From Hydrogenophilales bacterium (GTDB taxonomy: Bacteria > Pseudomonadota > Gammaproteobacteria > Burkholderiales > Eutrophovitaceae): DNA of 64,000 nt. Position 1 is the first letter of the stretch. Each line of letters begins with the position of its first letter. The position numbers and the translations under genes were made by a program. The stretch is from positions 1 to 64,000 of the forward strand of contig CACOJS010000005.1 in assembly GCA_902627495.1 (NCBI GenBank). Direction: 5' to 3'. Shown in pieces: positions 55,966 to 64,000 of the stretch. The notes beneath the pieces were generated by a model. That model saw only the letters and a list, made by a program, of their open reading frames with translations. It ran no database searches and had not been told where the DNA came from.

Positions 55966-57858
55966 CTACTTCCCCGGAATCATATCGAGAAGGGTTTTTT
56001 TGCCAAATTTTGAGGTTTTTAATATTTGGTCATATCGTATCGTATTATGCAGAACTGACTTAACGTACCTGCGAGTTTCATTAAAGGGGATAGTTTCAAT
56101 AAAAACAGCTGGCAACAGGTCGTCATTTGCCTGCCAAGATAATGCCCGTCGTGGGCCCGCATTATAGGCTGCAGTTGCCAGCACAGGGTGTTGGTGTTTA
56201 TTTAATAGTCTCTTAAGATAAAAAGTACCTATTGTTATATTTTTGTCCGGTTGGTACATGTGTTTCCTCATGTATATCCTTCCAAGGGACTGAGACATTG
56301 ACTTGGCGGTTGACGGTATTAATTGCATTAGGCCAATTGCACCAGCGGGTGATCGTGCTTGGGGGAGAAATCTACTTTCTTGTTTAATAAGCCCCAAAAC
56401 CCAACTTTTTGGAAGCCCAAAGTTTTCGCTATGTCTGGTTACTATTTTTAGGTAGGGAGTGGGATAGCCAAGGTAAATATTTTTAGCTTTTTCAGACTTA
56501 TTCATTGTGAAGATAGCTCTTTCATACCATTTGTTTTGTCTTGCTATTTCGGCTGCGATCAGTAATTCCGCGGGGGAAAAGTCTTTAACAGCCCAATCCC
56601 ACTCTAGAGCCCCCTGGTATCGTTGACCATGTTTAAAAAAATATAGTGCGGTTTTTAAACTTATATTCCCCATTAGTTTAGTTATATCATGAGGACTAAT
56701 TTTCATCTTTTTTGGTATGGGTTTTTCGGGCGTATTTAAAAAAATGTTAGCGAGACTCCCATAATAATTGTCTTTTTTGCTAATTTTTCTCATTATGTTT
56801 CTGCATTCATATGGTTGTTTGGTTTCACATTTGCCATAGCCTAGCCAATACTGCCAAACATCTTTATTTCTCTGTAATTTGTGCATTGCATCTATGGTAC
56901 TAAGAACCTCTGGCCACCTTCCTTCTCTAAGTGCCGCTCTGACCCTCCAGGCTTTTTGGGTGGGGTTAAGATCATTCAGACGGGCTTTAGAAAATAGCTC
57001 TAAGGATTGTCTATTATGAGCTTGGGCGGTAATCAAACCAATCTGCCCCCAAGCATAACTTTTTTCATCAGATGAGAGATAAGGGTCAATAGTTCTGAGC
57101 TTTTTTAAGGCAATATTTGGTGATTTTACAACTGTTTTGTGAATGGCAAATATAAGATACTCTCGTTCCCACTTTGAAGCTGGTTTGTTTTCTAGAAATT
57201 TTTCTGGATGACTGCTTATGTTATTCAAAATCCAGCCATTAGGTCTGCGCTCTTTTGGAAGATATGATAGTGCAGCTCGTGCAATCATGAGGTTTTCCCT
57301 CTCAAGTGCAATCCTAAATCGTTCCCAAGCGTCACTGCTATTCAGAATATTATTTTTAAATAGAATTTTAAATAATGGTGTGCATGATCTGGGTTGAGAT
57401 TGAGAAGTAAGCCATATTTTTTTTATATCTTGGTAGTGTAAAGTTTTACCAAGAGAGTAACGTGCAACTTTTTCCATACAAGTCAGAGCTGTATCAACAT
57501 TTCTTAAATCTTTAAAATATAGTAGAAAGTCTTTCCATTTTTTCCTCCTTGCCAACTCTATTAACCAATCTCTTCTTAATTTATTGCTGACATAATGGTC
57601 TGCATTGTTTTTTATAAATTGGTCAAACCTGTATTTAGTCAGTTGCCGAATTCTTAGCCGGGTCTTCCAGTATTCTATGTACGGGAAAAGTATATGATCT
57701 TCCAGTGAGTAAGAAATCTCCAACAGTTGTTTTTCGTTGCCATCCCGAAAAGCCTGTCGTGCCTCTAGAAACGGGCCTATCGGGTGGGCTACGGTAGACT
57801 CTGTGTAAACAACGCAAGCCGTTAGTGTTAATAGTACTAAATGCTTAGGGAGTTTCAT
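55966..57858 (-). CDS. slt: Soluble lytic murein transglycosylase
   Basis: The 630-residue periplasmic enzyme cleaves peptidoglycan strands. A signal peptide is followed by the long ring of helical repeats (superhelical U domain, about 40-450) and a goose-lysozyme-like SLT domain with the catalytic Glu in LIKQESRFLPQARSPAGAIG, then LMQLIPSTA and ATAAYNAGPRRA. It lies before the NDUFA9-like gene. Confidence 0.95.
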   Translation of the reverse strand: MKLPKHLVLLTLTACVVYTESTVAHPIGPFLEARQAFRDGNEKQLLEISYSLEDHILFPYIEYWKTRLRIRQLTKYRFDQFIKNNADHYVSNKLRRDWLIELARRKKWKDFLLYFKDLRNVDTALTCMEKVARYSLGKTLHYQDIKKIWLTSQSQPRSCTPLFKILFKNNILNSSDAWERFRIALERENLMIARAALSYLPKERRPNGWILNNISSHPEKFLENKPASKWEREYLIFAIHKTVVKSPNIALKKLRTIDPYLSSDEKSYAWGQIGLITAQAHNRQSLELFSKARLNDLNPTQKAWRVRAALREGRWPEVLSTIDAMHKLQRNKDVWQYWLGYGKCETKQPYECRNIMRKISKKDNYYGSLANIFLNTPEKPIPKKMKISPHDITKLMGNISLKTALYFFKHGQRYQGALEWDWAVKDFSPAELLIAAEIARQNKWYERAIFTMNKSEKAKNIYLGYPTPYLKIVTRHSENFGLPKSWVLGLIKQESRFLPQARSPAGAIGLMQLIPSTAKSMSQSLGRIYMRKHMYQPDKNITIGTFYLKRLLNKHQHPVLATAAYNAGPRRALSWQANDDLLPAVFIETIPFNETRRYVKSVLHNTIRYDQILKTSKFGKKTLLDMIPGK

Positions 57859-57925
57859 TGGATGATACCTACAAATTTAGCAATCGGCATAACTAATTTT
57901 GAACACACTATAAGCAATTCTACAC

Positions 57926-57931
57926 TATAAT
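57926..57931 (+). promoter_or_regulatory. -10 element upstream of rpiA
   Basis: A perfect TATAAT lies 79 bases before the rpiA ATG. A TTGAAC at 57899 is 21 bases away, longer than the usual spacing, so only the -10 is proposed. Confidence 0.3.
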
Positions 57932-58010
57932 TTCGGTTCATTTCTTTTGAAGTAACAGGTTATCCTTGAAGATATAGTTCTCTACCAAAAACGCAAGGGA
58001 GAAAATCCAA

Positions 58011-58682
58011 ATGAAAAGTCGAGACACTTTGAAAATGGCGGCTGCCAAGGCTGCACTGTCTTTTGTTCCCGACCGGCAGTACATAGGCATTGGCTCGGGG
58101 TCAACAGTAGACATTTTTATCCAGGAGCTAGCAAAAAGTGGCAAACCCGTCGCAGGCTGTGTTCCGGCATCTGATTCGACGAGGGACGGTTTGCTCAAGG
58201 CAGGCCTAAAGATTGTCGATTTAGGAACTGGCTATCCACTTGGATTTTATTTTGATGGGGCTGACGAGATAAATAGTGAAGGAGTAATGATAAAAGGGGG
58301 GGGTGGAGCCTTAACAAGGGAAAAAATTATAGCGGCTTCTTCAGAAACTTTTATATGTATGGTTGATGAATCTAAAGTTGTGGATAGTCTGGGACATTTT
58401 CCACTGGCAGTGGAGGTTATTGCTATGGCGACCAAACATGTTTCTGCGGAGATAAAAAAAATGGGTGGGCAGCCAACGGAAAGACAAAATTTTGAAACAG
58501 ACAATGGCAACATAATTCTAGATATCGAGGGGTTGGATTTAACGAAGGCCTCAAAAGTGGAGTCTGATATCAACAATATTGCTGGGATTGTCTCAAATGG
58601 TTTGTTTTCATTTTGCAGATGTAGTCAAGCTATTATCGGAACGGAAGGTGGTGTTGACTTCAAAGTATTCCAAAAAAATTAA
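58011..58682 (+). CDS. rpiA: Ribose-5-phosphate isomerase A
   Basis: RpiA (223 residues) interconverts ribulose-5-phosphate and ribose-5-phosphate. GIGSGSTVDIFIQEL near the start, YFDGADEIN with the catalytic acid and IKGGGGALTREKI are all present. GGGAGAAAA precedes the ATG. Confidence 0.97.
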   Translation: MKSRDTLKMAAAKAALSFVPDRQYIGIGSGSTVDIFIQELAKSGKPVAGCVPASDSTRDGLLKAGLKIVDLGTGYPLGFYFDGADEINSEGVMIKGGGGALTREKIIAASSETFICMVDESKVVDSLGHFPLAVEVIAMATKHVSAEIKKMGGQPTERQNFETDNGNIILDIEGLDLTKASKVESDINNIAGIVSNGLFSFCRCSQAIIGTEGGVDFKVFQKN

Positions 58683-58703
58683 CCTGCGTCAGGATGGGTT
58701 TTA

Positions 58704-58973
58704 TTACTCCCCGTCTATTTTATTGGTTTTGCTTTGATTAATATTGCCGAAAAAATATTTTTCAGTCTCACCCATCAAAAACTCTCGAGCTTTGACTTCC
58801 GAAAGATTTAGTCGATATTCATTTACTAGCATTTTTTGTTTTTCCAGCCATTCTTTCCACGCGATTTTTGATACATTATTATAAATTTTTTCACCTAATG
58901 CACCAGGAAAAGGTTGAAAGTCCAGCCCTTCAGATTCTACTTTAAGTTTAACGCATGTAATTATTTTAGTCAT
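58704..58973 (-). CDS. yggX: Probable Fe(2+)-trafficking protein YggX
   Basis: This 89-residue protein matches YggX, which protects iron-sulfur proteins from oxidative damage: [20 protein letters not shown] with the conserved Cys, [25 protein letters not shown] and EKYFFG. Its ATG overlaps the argA stop as ATGA, so the two are coupled. Confidence 0.94.
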   Translation of the reverse strand: MTKIITCVKLKVESEGLDFQPFPGALGEKIYNNVSKIAWKEWLEKQKMLVNEYRLNLSEVKAREFLMGETEKYFFGNINQSKTNKIDGE

Positions 58974-60286
58974 ATTTTTTTAAATAAGATTTTTGATTTT
59001 CGTGATTGATTATATTGATCTTGCTTAGCTGAGGGTAGCTTAGCGAGACCTGCCGGGGTGAATCCTTGTTGTAAAAACCAATGTGCTGATTGTGTAGTTA
59101 ACACAAAAATTTCCAGTAAATTGTGTTTGCGGGCTAGCTCTTCGATGGACGATAATAGTGTCTTCCCTGCCCCAATATTCTGGTATACGGGGTGGACAGC
59201 GAGGCAAGCCAGCTCCCCCATTTTCTTGTCAGGAAAACAATGAAGAGCTGCACATCCTACGAGCATTTGGTCATGCTCAAGAACAATAAAATTTGGTATT
59301 AGTTTCATCAGATCTACTTCAGATCGTGGGACGATTATATTATTGTCTTGCAAAGGCTTTATTAGCTCTAATATTGCGGTATTGTCTGTTGGTAAAGCTG
59401 GTCTTATAGACTCAGTGGGGTTCTTGGTGACCAGCACTCCTAAACCCTTGTGGGTGAAGAGCTCTACTAAAAGAGCTTCATCCTGAGTGCCATCAATAAT
59501 ATGTGTTCTGCCAACCCCGGAATTACACGCATAGACCGCTGAGCTAAGAGTAAATCGTGATTCTTGAGAGAGTTCATTATTTTCAATTATGGTTTGAAAA
59601 TTGTTGGTAAAAACTTCCTTGACTTTATGGTTGTTTTTATCTGTCAATTCCATAGGCTTGCCCAAGAAAATTAATTTGTTCGCCTCAAGCGAAATGGCTG
59701 TTTTGGTCGCTAAATCCTCTTTTGTAAGGCAAAAAACTTCCCCAGTTGACGAAAAACCACTGGTAGATAACAATACTATTTCATGGTTATTTAGTCTGTC
59801 GTCAATGGCTTTTTCATCAACCTTCCTAGTCTCTCCGGCAAACAACGTGTCTACCCCATCTATAATCCCGAGAGGCTGAGCAAAAACAAAATTACCCGAC
59901 GAAACCCTGATATTACTGCCTTCCATTGGAGAATTTGGAAGAGAGGTAGATAGCCGGGCTTCCAATTCCAATCTGACCCTACCAAAAACATCTTGTGCTA
60001 TCGAAAGAATATTTTTGTCGACTACTTTATGGTGTCTAACATACTGTTGAGTGATTTTTTTATGTCTTACTATTCTATCAATTTCTTCTTGAGCTCCATA
60101 GACTAGAACTATCCTTATTCCCAAGCTTAAAAGCAAGTTAAGGTCATGAACAAATCCAATAAAGTTAGAACTATCCATTAGACAGGCATCAAAAGTAATA
60201 ACAAAAGTTTTATTTTTATGTATATGTATGTATGGAGCTGCTGCTCTGAACCATCTAACAAGGTCTTTTGATGAACTAGTTTTCAT
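58970..60286 (-). CDS. argA: Amino-acid N-acetyltransferase (N-acetylglutamate synthase)
   Basis: ArgA starts arginine synthesis by acetylating glutamate. The 438 residues consist of an N-terminal amino-acid-kinase-like domain (about 1-285, regulatory arginine site by family) and a C-terminal GNAT domain with [20 protein letters not shown]. It precedes yggX. Confidence 0.93.
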   Translation of the reverse strand: MKTSSSKDLVRWFRAAAPYIHIHKNKTFVITFDACLMDSSNFIGFVHDLNLLLSLGIRIVLVYGAQEEIDRIVRHKKITQQYVRHHKVVDKNILSIAQDVFGRVRLELEARLSTSLPNSPMEGSNIRVSSGNFVFAQPLGIIDGVDTLFAGETRKVDEKAIDDRLNNHEIVLLSTSGFSSTGEVFCLTKEDLATKTAISLEANKLIFLGKPMELTDKNNHKVKEVFTNNFQTIIENNELSQESRFTLSSAVYACNSGVGRTHIIDGTQDEALLVELFTHKGLGVLVTKNPTESIRPALPTDNTAILELIKPLQDNNIIVPRSEVDLMKLIPNFIVLEHDQMLVGCAALHCFPDKKMGELACLAVHPVYQNIGAGKTLLSSIEELARKHNLLEIFVLTTQSAHWFLQQGFTPAGLAKLPSAKQDQYNQSRKSKILFKKI

Positions 60287-60311
60287 AGGGTATGGCCAGT
60301 ATTGGCTTGGT

Positions 60312-61079
60312 TTATTTTGGGTTCATTCTAATGGCACCATCCAGTCTTATAACCTCTCCATTGAGCATTGAATTTTTGAAGATCACAACAACCAGATCAG
60401 CAAACTCGGCAGACTTGCCCAAACGAGAGGGGAAGGGAACTTGTTTGCCTAGAGACTCTTGTACCTCGGGAGGCATGCCTTGGAGCATGGGTGTCTCAAA
60501 TATTCCTGGTGCTATAGTCATTATTCGTATTCCGGTTCGAGAAAGGTCTCTAGCTATTGGCAACGTCATGCCAACGATACCTCCCTTGGAAGCTGAATAT
60601 GCAGCCTGCCCAATTTGACCGTCAAATGCGGCAACGGATGCAGTGTTTACTATTACCCCTCTCTCGCCTTTTTCATTGGGAGGTGATTTTGCCATCGCAT
60701 CAGCTGCTACTCTAATAATGTTGAAAGTGCCTATTAAATTGACCTTGATGACCTTCTCAAACGACTCTAGCTTGTGGGGGCCATTTTTGCCTATAGTTTT
60801 CTCGCCGATAGCGATTCCTGCACAATTTACTAACCCATCTAATTTTCCATATTTAGAGACTGCCGCTTCTACTGTCTTTTGGGCATCATCGTTATTGGTC
60901 ACATCACAATGGATGTAACTCGCCTGGTCACCTAATTTATCTCCTAACTGATCACCTAGTTCGTCATTAACATCAGCAATTATTGCGTTACCGCCGTGAT
61001 TGACAACTGATTCAGCAGTTGCTGCACCCAATCCGGAAGATCCCCCTGTAATGATTATCGTACTGTCTTTTATTTCCAT
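60312..61079 (-). CDS. 3-hydroxyacyl-CoA dehydrogenase type II-like SDR
   Basis: This 255-residue classical SDR has [13 protein letters not shown] for NAD binding, [10 protein letters not shown], a catalytic Ser region [10 protein letters not shown] and Tyr-x-x-x-Lys in AYSASKGG. It closely follows the 17-beta-HSD10 / 3-hydroxy-2-methylbutyryl-CoA dehydrogenase pattern ([30 protein letters not shown]), which works in fatty-acid or isoleucine breakdown. Confidence 0.88.
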   Translation of the reverse strand: MEIKDSTIIITGGSSGLGAATAESVVNHGGNAIIADVNDELGDQLGDKLGDQASYIHCDVTNNDDAQKTVEAAVSKYGKLDGLVNCAGIAIGEKTIGKNGPHKLESFEKVIKVNLIGTFNIIRVAADAMAKSPPNEKGERGVIVNTASVAAFDGQIGQAAYSASKGGIVGMTLPIARDLSRTGIRIMTIAPGIFETPMLQGMPPEVQESLGKQVPFPSRLGKSAEFADLVVVIFKNSMLNGEVIRLDGAIRMNPK

Positions 61080-61133
61080 GGTATTCCTCTAATCCCTTAA
61101 ATTTAAAACCTTATAATTATAGCGAGCAAACAT

Positions 61134-61904
61134 TTATAAGTCGCCCCAAATTGCTTGAATAATAGCGACCCCCGCTAGGCCAGCCGTCTCAGTCCTTAAT
61201 ACTCGGGGGCCGAGTCTAATAAGCCTGAAATTAGCGTTTGTAGCGAGGACAAGTTCTTGATCAGTAAATCCCGATTCTGGCCCGACCAACAAAATAATTT
61301 TTTTTGGGTTATCTAGTGACTTGAGAGACTTGGAAGCTGTAGGGTCCAATACAACTTTATGCCAATTGTCGTTTTTTGTCTTACCAATGTCACCTAACCA
61401 TTGTTTCAAGTCGATGGGCTTTGATATGCTGGGTCTTACATTCCTAAGGCATTGTTCACATGCCGCATCTATTAGATTCTTCCAGTGTTTTAATTTTCTA
61501 TCTATCCGATCACCACTTAATTGAATTTGGGATCTGTCAGTGAACAGTGGAAAAATTCGATTGACTCCTAATTCAACAGATTTCTGAATCGTAAAATCCA
61601 TCCGATCAGATCTTGATAGGCCCTGTGCAAGAATAACTTCCAGAGAAGATTCGGGTGAACTATCCACTTTGTAATGTGTCAAGACCTCTACAAATGTTTC
61701 ATCAGTTCTTACGATTTCTCCCTCAAATTCTTTACCTCGGCCATCGAATATCCTGACCGAATCACCAGCTTTTAACCGGAGAACATTTTTTGCATGGTGA
61801 CTAGAACTTTTCGATAGATTGATGATTTGACCAATACTGGTCCCAGTCGAGTGTAGGAAACGAGGTAGACGTCTACGAGGGTTTTTAGTGCTAGTGTTAT
61901 CCAT
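61134..61904 (-). CDS. rsmE: 16S rRNA (uracil(1498)-N(3))-methyltransferase
   Basis: RsmE (256 residues) belongs to the SPOUT class with a knotted SAM site. HHAKNVLRLKAGD lies in the N-terminal PUA-like domain; QKSVELGVNRIFPL, LVGPESGFTDQEL and RLGPRVLRTETAGLA form the knot. Confidence 0.95.
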   Translation of the reverse strand: MDNTSTKNPRRRLPRFLHSTGTSIGQIINLSKSSSHHAKNVLRLKAGDSVRIFDGRGKEFEGEIVRTDETFVEVLTHYKVDSSPESSLEVILAQGLSRSDRMDFTIQKSVELGVNRIFPLFTDRSQIQLSGDRIDRKLKHWKNLIDAACEQCLRNVRPSISKPIDLKQWLGDIGKTKNDNWHKVVLDPTASKSLKSLDNPKKIILLVGPESGFTDQELVLATNANFRLIRLGPRVLRTETAGLAGVAIIQAIWGDL

Positions 61905-62042
61905 TTGGCAGAGATTGTACTTTTTTTTCGAGCACTTTAGGTATTTTAAGCAATGTCAGCTAGTATTGAGGTTATCCGAAATTGTGCCAAATAAATCGAA
62001 AAGACGGATTATTGCTCACACAATCAAATGACATAAATAACT

Positions 62043-62837
62043 ATGATGCCCGACATAAAAAAAGCTATTGAAATAGTTGTAGCAGATGAAATTATGCCGC
62101 ATTATCTAAACACTGAGTTTAAATTGAAAAAAGACGGGAGTTTGTGTACAAAGGTCGATTTGGCGGTTCAGTTGAGACTCAAAGACCTGTTGCGAGACAT
62201 TTTCCAAGCACCAGTTTTGGGGGAGGAGATGTCGGTTGGGGAGCAAATTAAAGTATGGGAAACCAGTGGAGATTACATCTGGTGTGTGGATCCTCTAGAT
62301 GGAACCTCAAACTATGTCAATGGAATACCTTACTTTGCAGTTTCAATCGCGTTAATGCAAAACAGAAAAAGTTGTTTAGGTGTGGTCTATGATCCTACGA
62401 GGGGTGAGTTCTTTCATGCAGAAGAAGGAGGGGGAGCGTTTTTAAATGGCGTCAGGCTGCAAGACGTAAAAAAAAGACCACTACAGCAGGCAATAGCACA
62501 GATTGATTTCAAGCGCTTATCGCGAGGAATAACTGACAAATTATTAGATAGTACCCCCTATGCATCTCAGAGAAATTTTGGTGCAGGGTCCCTTGAATGG
62601 TGCTATCTAGCAGCTGGGAGGTTCGATATATATTTACACGGGTCCCAGAAATTATGGGACTACGCTGCCGGTTCATTGGTTTTGAAGGAGGCGGGTGGGA
62701 ATTTACGAACGATGAAGAATCCCAAGTTTTGGGAGGGGGATGTTTGGTCAAAGAGTGTAATTGCTGCAGGCTCAGACGAGCTTTTTAAGGCTTGGGTGGA
62801 TTGGCTTACAGAGGCTATTCCTGAAATTATTTCGTAA
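62043..62837 (+). CDS. Inositol monophosphatase family protein
   Basis: This 264-residue Mg-dependent phosphatase has VLGEEMS with a metal-binding Glu pair, WCVDPLDGTSNYVNG and the C-terminal WDYAAGSLVLKEAGG. The family includes inositol-1-phosphatase (SuhB), CysQ and fructose bisphosphatase; the sequence does not decide between them. Confidence 0.9.
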   Translation: MMPDIKKAIEIVVADEIMPHYLNTEFKLKKDGSLCTKVDLAVQLRLKDLLRDIFQAPVLGEEMSVGEQIKVWETSGDYIWCVDPLDGTSNYVNGIPYFAVSIALMQNRKSCLGVVYDPTRGEFFHAEEGGGAFLNGVRLQDVKKRPLQQAIAQIDFKRLSRGITDKLLDSTPYASQRNFGAGSLEWCYLAAGRFDIYLHGSQKLWDYAAGSLVLKEAGGNLRTMKNPKFWEGDVWSKSVIAAGSDELFKAWVDWLTEAIPEIIS

Positions 62838-62853
62838 TCGAGGGGTTTAGATC

Positions 62854-62883
62854 TTGACCCTTTAAAACCTCATGGGGTATCGT
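62854..62883 (+). promoter_or_regulatory. Possible promoter of the acetolactate synthase gene
   Basis: TTGACC (62854-62859) and TATCGT (62878-62883) are 18 bases apart, matching the sigma70 consensus at 5 and 4 of 6. Transcription would start near 62890, about 43 bases before the ATG. Confidence 0.4.
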
Positions 62884-62932
62884 GTAAGACTTTTTGATTT
62901 TATTAGTAATTTTTCTTCTAAGGTGATTGTTA

Positions 62933-64000
62933 ATGGAGCTGTCAACAGCATTCACAAAAAGTTTAACAGGGGCAGAGATGATCCCCAAGAGTCTCTCGGA
63001 CGAAGGGGTTCAATTTGTGTTTGGCTATCCGGGCGGAGCTGTATTGCCTATTTATGATGAGTTAGAAAAGCAGGACAAGGTCAAACATATCCTGGTTCGG
63101 CATGAGCAGGCAGCGATTCATGCGGCTGACGCCTACGCCAGATCGACACACAATGTAGGAGTGGCGTTGGTTACCTCCGGGCCTGGGGTGACCAATGCTA
63201 TTACCGGTATCGCTACTGCTTACATGGATTCCGTGCCCATGGTGATTATTACTGGCCAAGTTCCTACGCATGCTATCGGGCAGGATGCCTTTCAGGAGGT
63301 TGATACTGTGGGGATTACTAGGCCTTGTGTGAAGCATAACTTTCTTGTAAAAAATGTTGATGACATATCGGTGACGATAAAAAAGGCATTTCACATTGCG
63401 TCCACCGGCCGGCCGGGTCCAGTAGTTGTTGACATACCTAAGGACATCACCACCGTTAAAGGAAAATACTTTTACCCTAAATCAGTATCCATCAGGTCCT
63501 ATGACAATTTGAAAAATAAGATTGTTGATGGAAATCTTATTGAAGAAATCGTAATGTTACTAAGGCAGGCTAAGAAGCCCGTAATATATACCGGTGGGGG
63601 GGTAATCTTTAGTAACGCTCATGAAGAACTAAAAAGCTTGGTATCCAAGTTAGGGTATCCTTGTACAAACACTCTCATGGGATTGGGTGGCTTTCCGGGC
63701 ACAGACCCATTGTTTTTAGGAATGTTGGGAATGCATGGTACCTATGAAGCGAATATGGCAATGCAAGAGTGTGACGTGCTCTTGGCTGTGGGTGCTAGAT
63801 TTGATGACAGGGTAATTGGAAACCCCAAACATTTTTTCAGGGAAGATCGAAAGATAATACACATTGATATTGATCCTTCCTCAATATCTAAAAGGGTTCA
63901 AGTTGACTTGCCGGTAGTCGGTGACGTTAAAGAAATATTAATAAGAATAAACAAGAAATTGCAGACTATTTCGAATGTGGTGGAGCATCCTGACTCGGTT
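62933..64000 (+). CDS. ilvB: Acetolactate synthase large subunit, 3' end cut by window edge
   Basis: The frame opens at ATG 62933 (AAGG about 9 bases upstream) and runs off the window after 356 codons without a stop. It shows the thiamine-diphosphate N-terminal domain with FVFGYPGGAVLPIYDEL, RHEQAAIHAADAYAR including the catalytic Glu, TSGPGVTNAITGIATAYMDS and GQVPTHAIGQDAFQEVD, and the central FAD-type domain. It catalyses the first common step of valine, leucine and isoleucine synthesis. Symbol could equally be ilvI. Confidence 0.95.
   Translation, partial: MELSTAFTKSLTGAEMIPKSLSDEGVQFVFGYPGGAVLPIYDELEKQDKVKHILVRHEQAAIHAADAYARSTHNVGVALVTSGPGVTNAITGIATAYMDSVPMVIITGQVPTHAIGQDAFQEVDTVGITRPCVKHNFLVKNVDDISVTIKKAFHIASTGRPGPVVVDIPKDITTVKGKYFYPKSVSIRSYDNLKNKIVDGNLIEEIVMLLRQAKKPVIYTGGGVIFSNAHEELKSLVSKLGYPCTNTLMGLGGFPGTDPLFLGMLGMHGTYEANMAMQECDVLLAVGARFDDRVIGNPKHFFREDRKIIHIDIDPSSISKRVQVDLPVVGDVKEILIRINKKLQTISNVVEHPDSV

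Noticed and set aside
62872-62935. Possible attenuator leader peptide before the acetolactate synthase gene
   Set aside because: The ATG at 62872 opens a frame that runs past the gene start, has no Leu/Val/Ile run and no terminator hairpin follows.

Overview
The window looks like ordinary chromosome from an AT-rich, free-living proteobacterium that fits the betaproteobacterial (Burkholderiales/Nitrosomonadales-type) lineage best. The evidence is gene order: hemA-prfA-prmC-grxD, petABC-sspA-sspB, cutA followed by a DsbD-like gene and aroQ-accB-accC-prmA, hemCDXY, moaC next to a BepA-like M48 protease, TusA and Coq7, and sucCD-TerC-cca. A tRNA-Phe close in sequence to betaproteobacterial versions agrees. 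This placement is inferred from memory of gene neighbourhoods and was not computed. Metabolic hints are an aerobic bc1 respiratory chain, ubiquinone synthesis, thiosulfate oxidation (Sox), the complete haem pathway segment and acyl-CoA metabolism.

Layout. 1-3600: a small, very AT-rich accessory patch directly downstream of the glmS stop codon. It holds two recombinase-tail-like short ORFs, a secreted hypothetical protein, an AlbA_2 (Schlafen-type) protein and a protein with uracil-DNA-glycosylase-like motifs. 3.6-8.3 kb: glmS, glmU and dacB (cell wall). 8.3-10.5 kb: groES-groEL with a CIRCE operator set on a sigma70-like promoter, closed by a terminator. 10.6-12.6 kb: two-gene sodium/solute symporter. 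12.7-14.4 kb: tRNA-Phe, a secreted nuclease and an SbmA/BacA-like transporter. 14.6-19 kb: a membrane-anchored coiled-coil protein, a candidate small membrane protein, then hemA-prfA-prmC-grxD. 19.1-21.5 kb: acyl-CoA dehydrogenase plus family III CoA-transferase. 21.5-27.8 kb: a compact seven-gene run, livHMGF, cystathionine beta-synthase, cystathionine gamma-lyase/synthase and dsbB. 27.9-33.5 kb: argH diverging from hemCDXY. 33.5-41.6 kb: flavin/iron-sulfur reductase, SDR, cutA, a stand-alone DsbD alpha domain, a TlpA-like thioredoxin, aroQ, accBC, prmA, a zinc-ribbon protein and a pilin-like protein. 41.6-44.2 kb: moaC-soxXYZA. 44.2-50.4 kb: M48 protease, tusA, coq7, petABC, sspAB and tRNA-Thr. 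50.6-53.8 kb: coiled-coil protein, sucCD and TerC. 53.7-64 kb: cca, a complex-I NDUFA9-type protein, slt, rpiA, yggX, argA, an SDR, rsmE, an inositol-phosphatase-family protein and the 5' part of the acetolactate synthase large subunit.

Most of the window is conserved housekeeping DNA and I see no large undescribed system. The best candidates for a second look are the glmS-downstream patch, the DsbD alpha domain separated from its membrane hub beside a TlpA-like thioredoxin, the liv/transsulfuration/dsbB run that lacks a binding protein, the altered SoxY C-terminus (GGCGEEE), a degenerate pilin beside the DUF3426 gene, and prmA, which has no conventional start codon where homology requires one.
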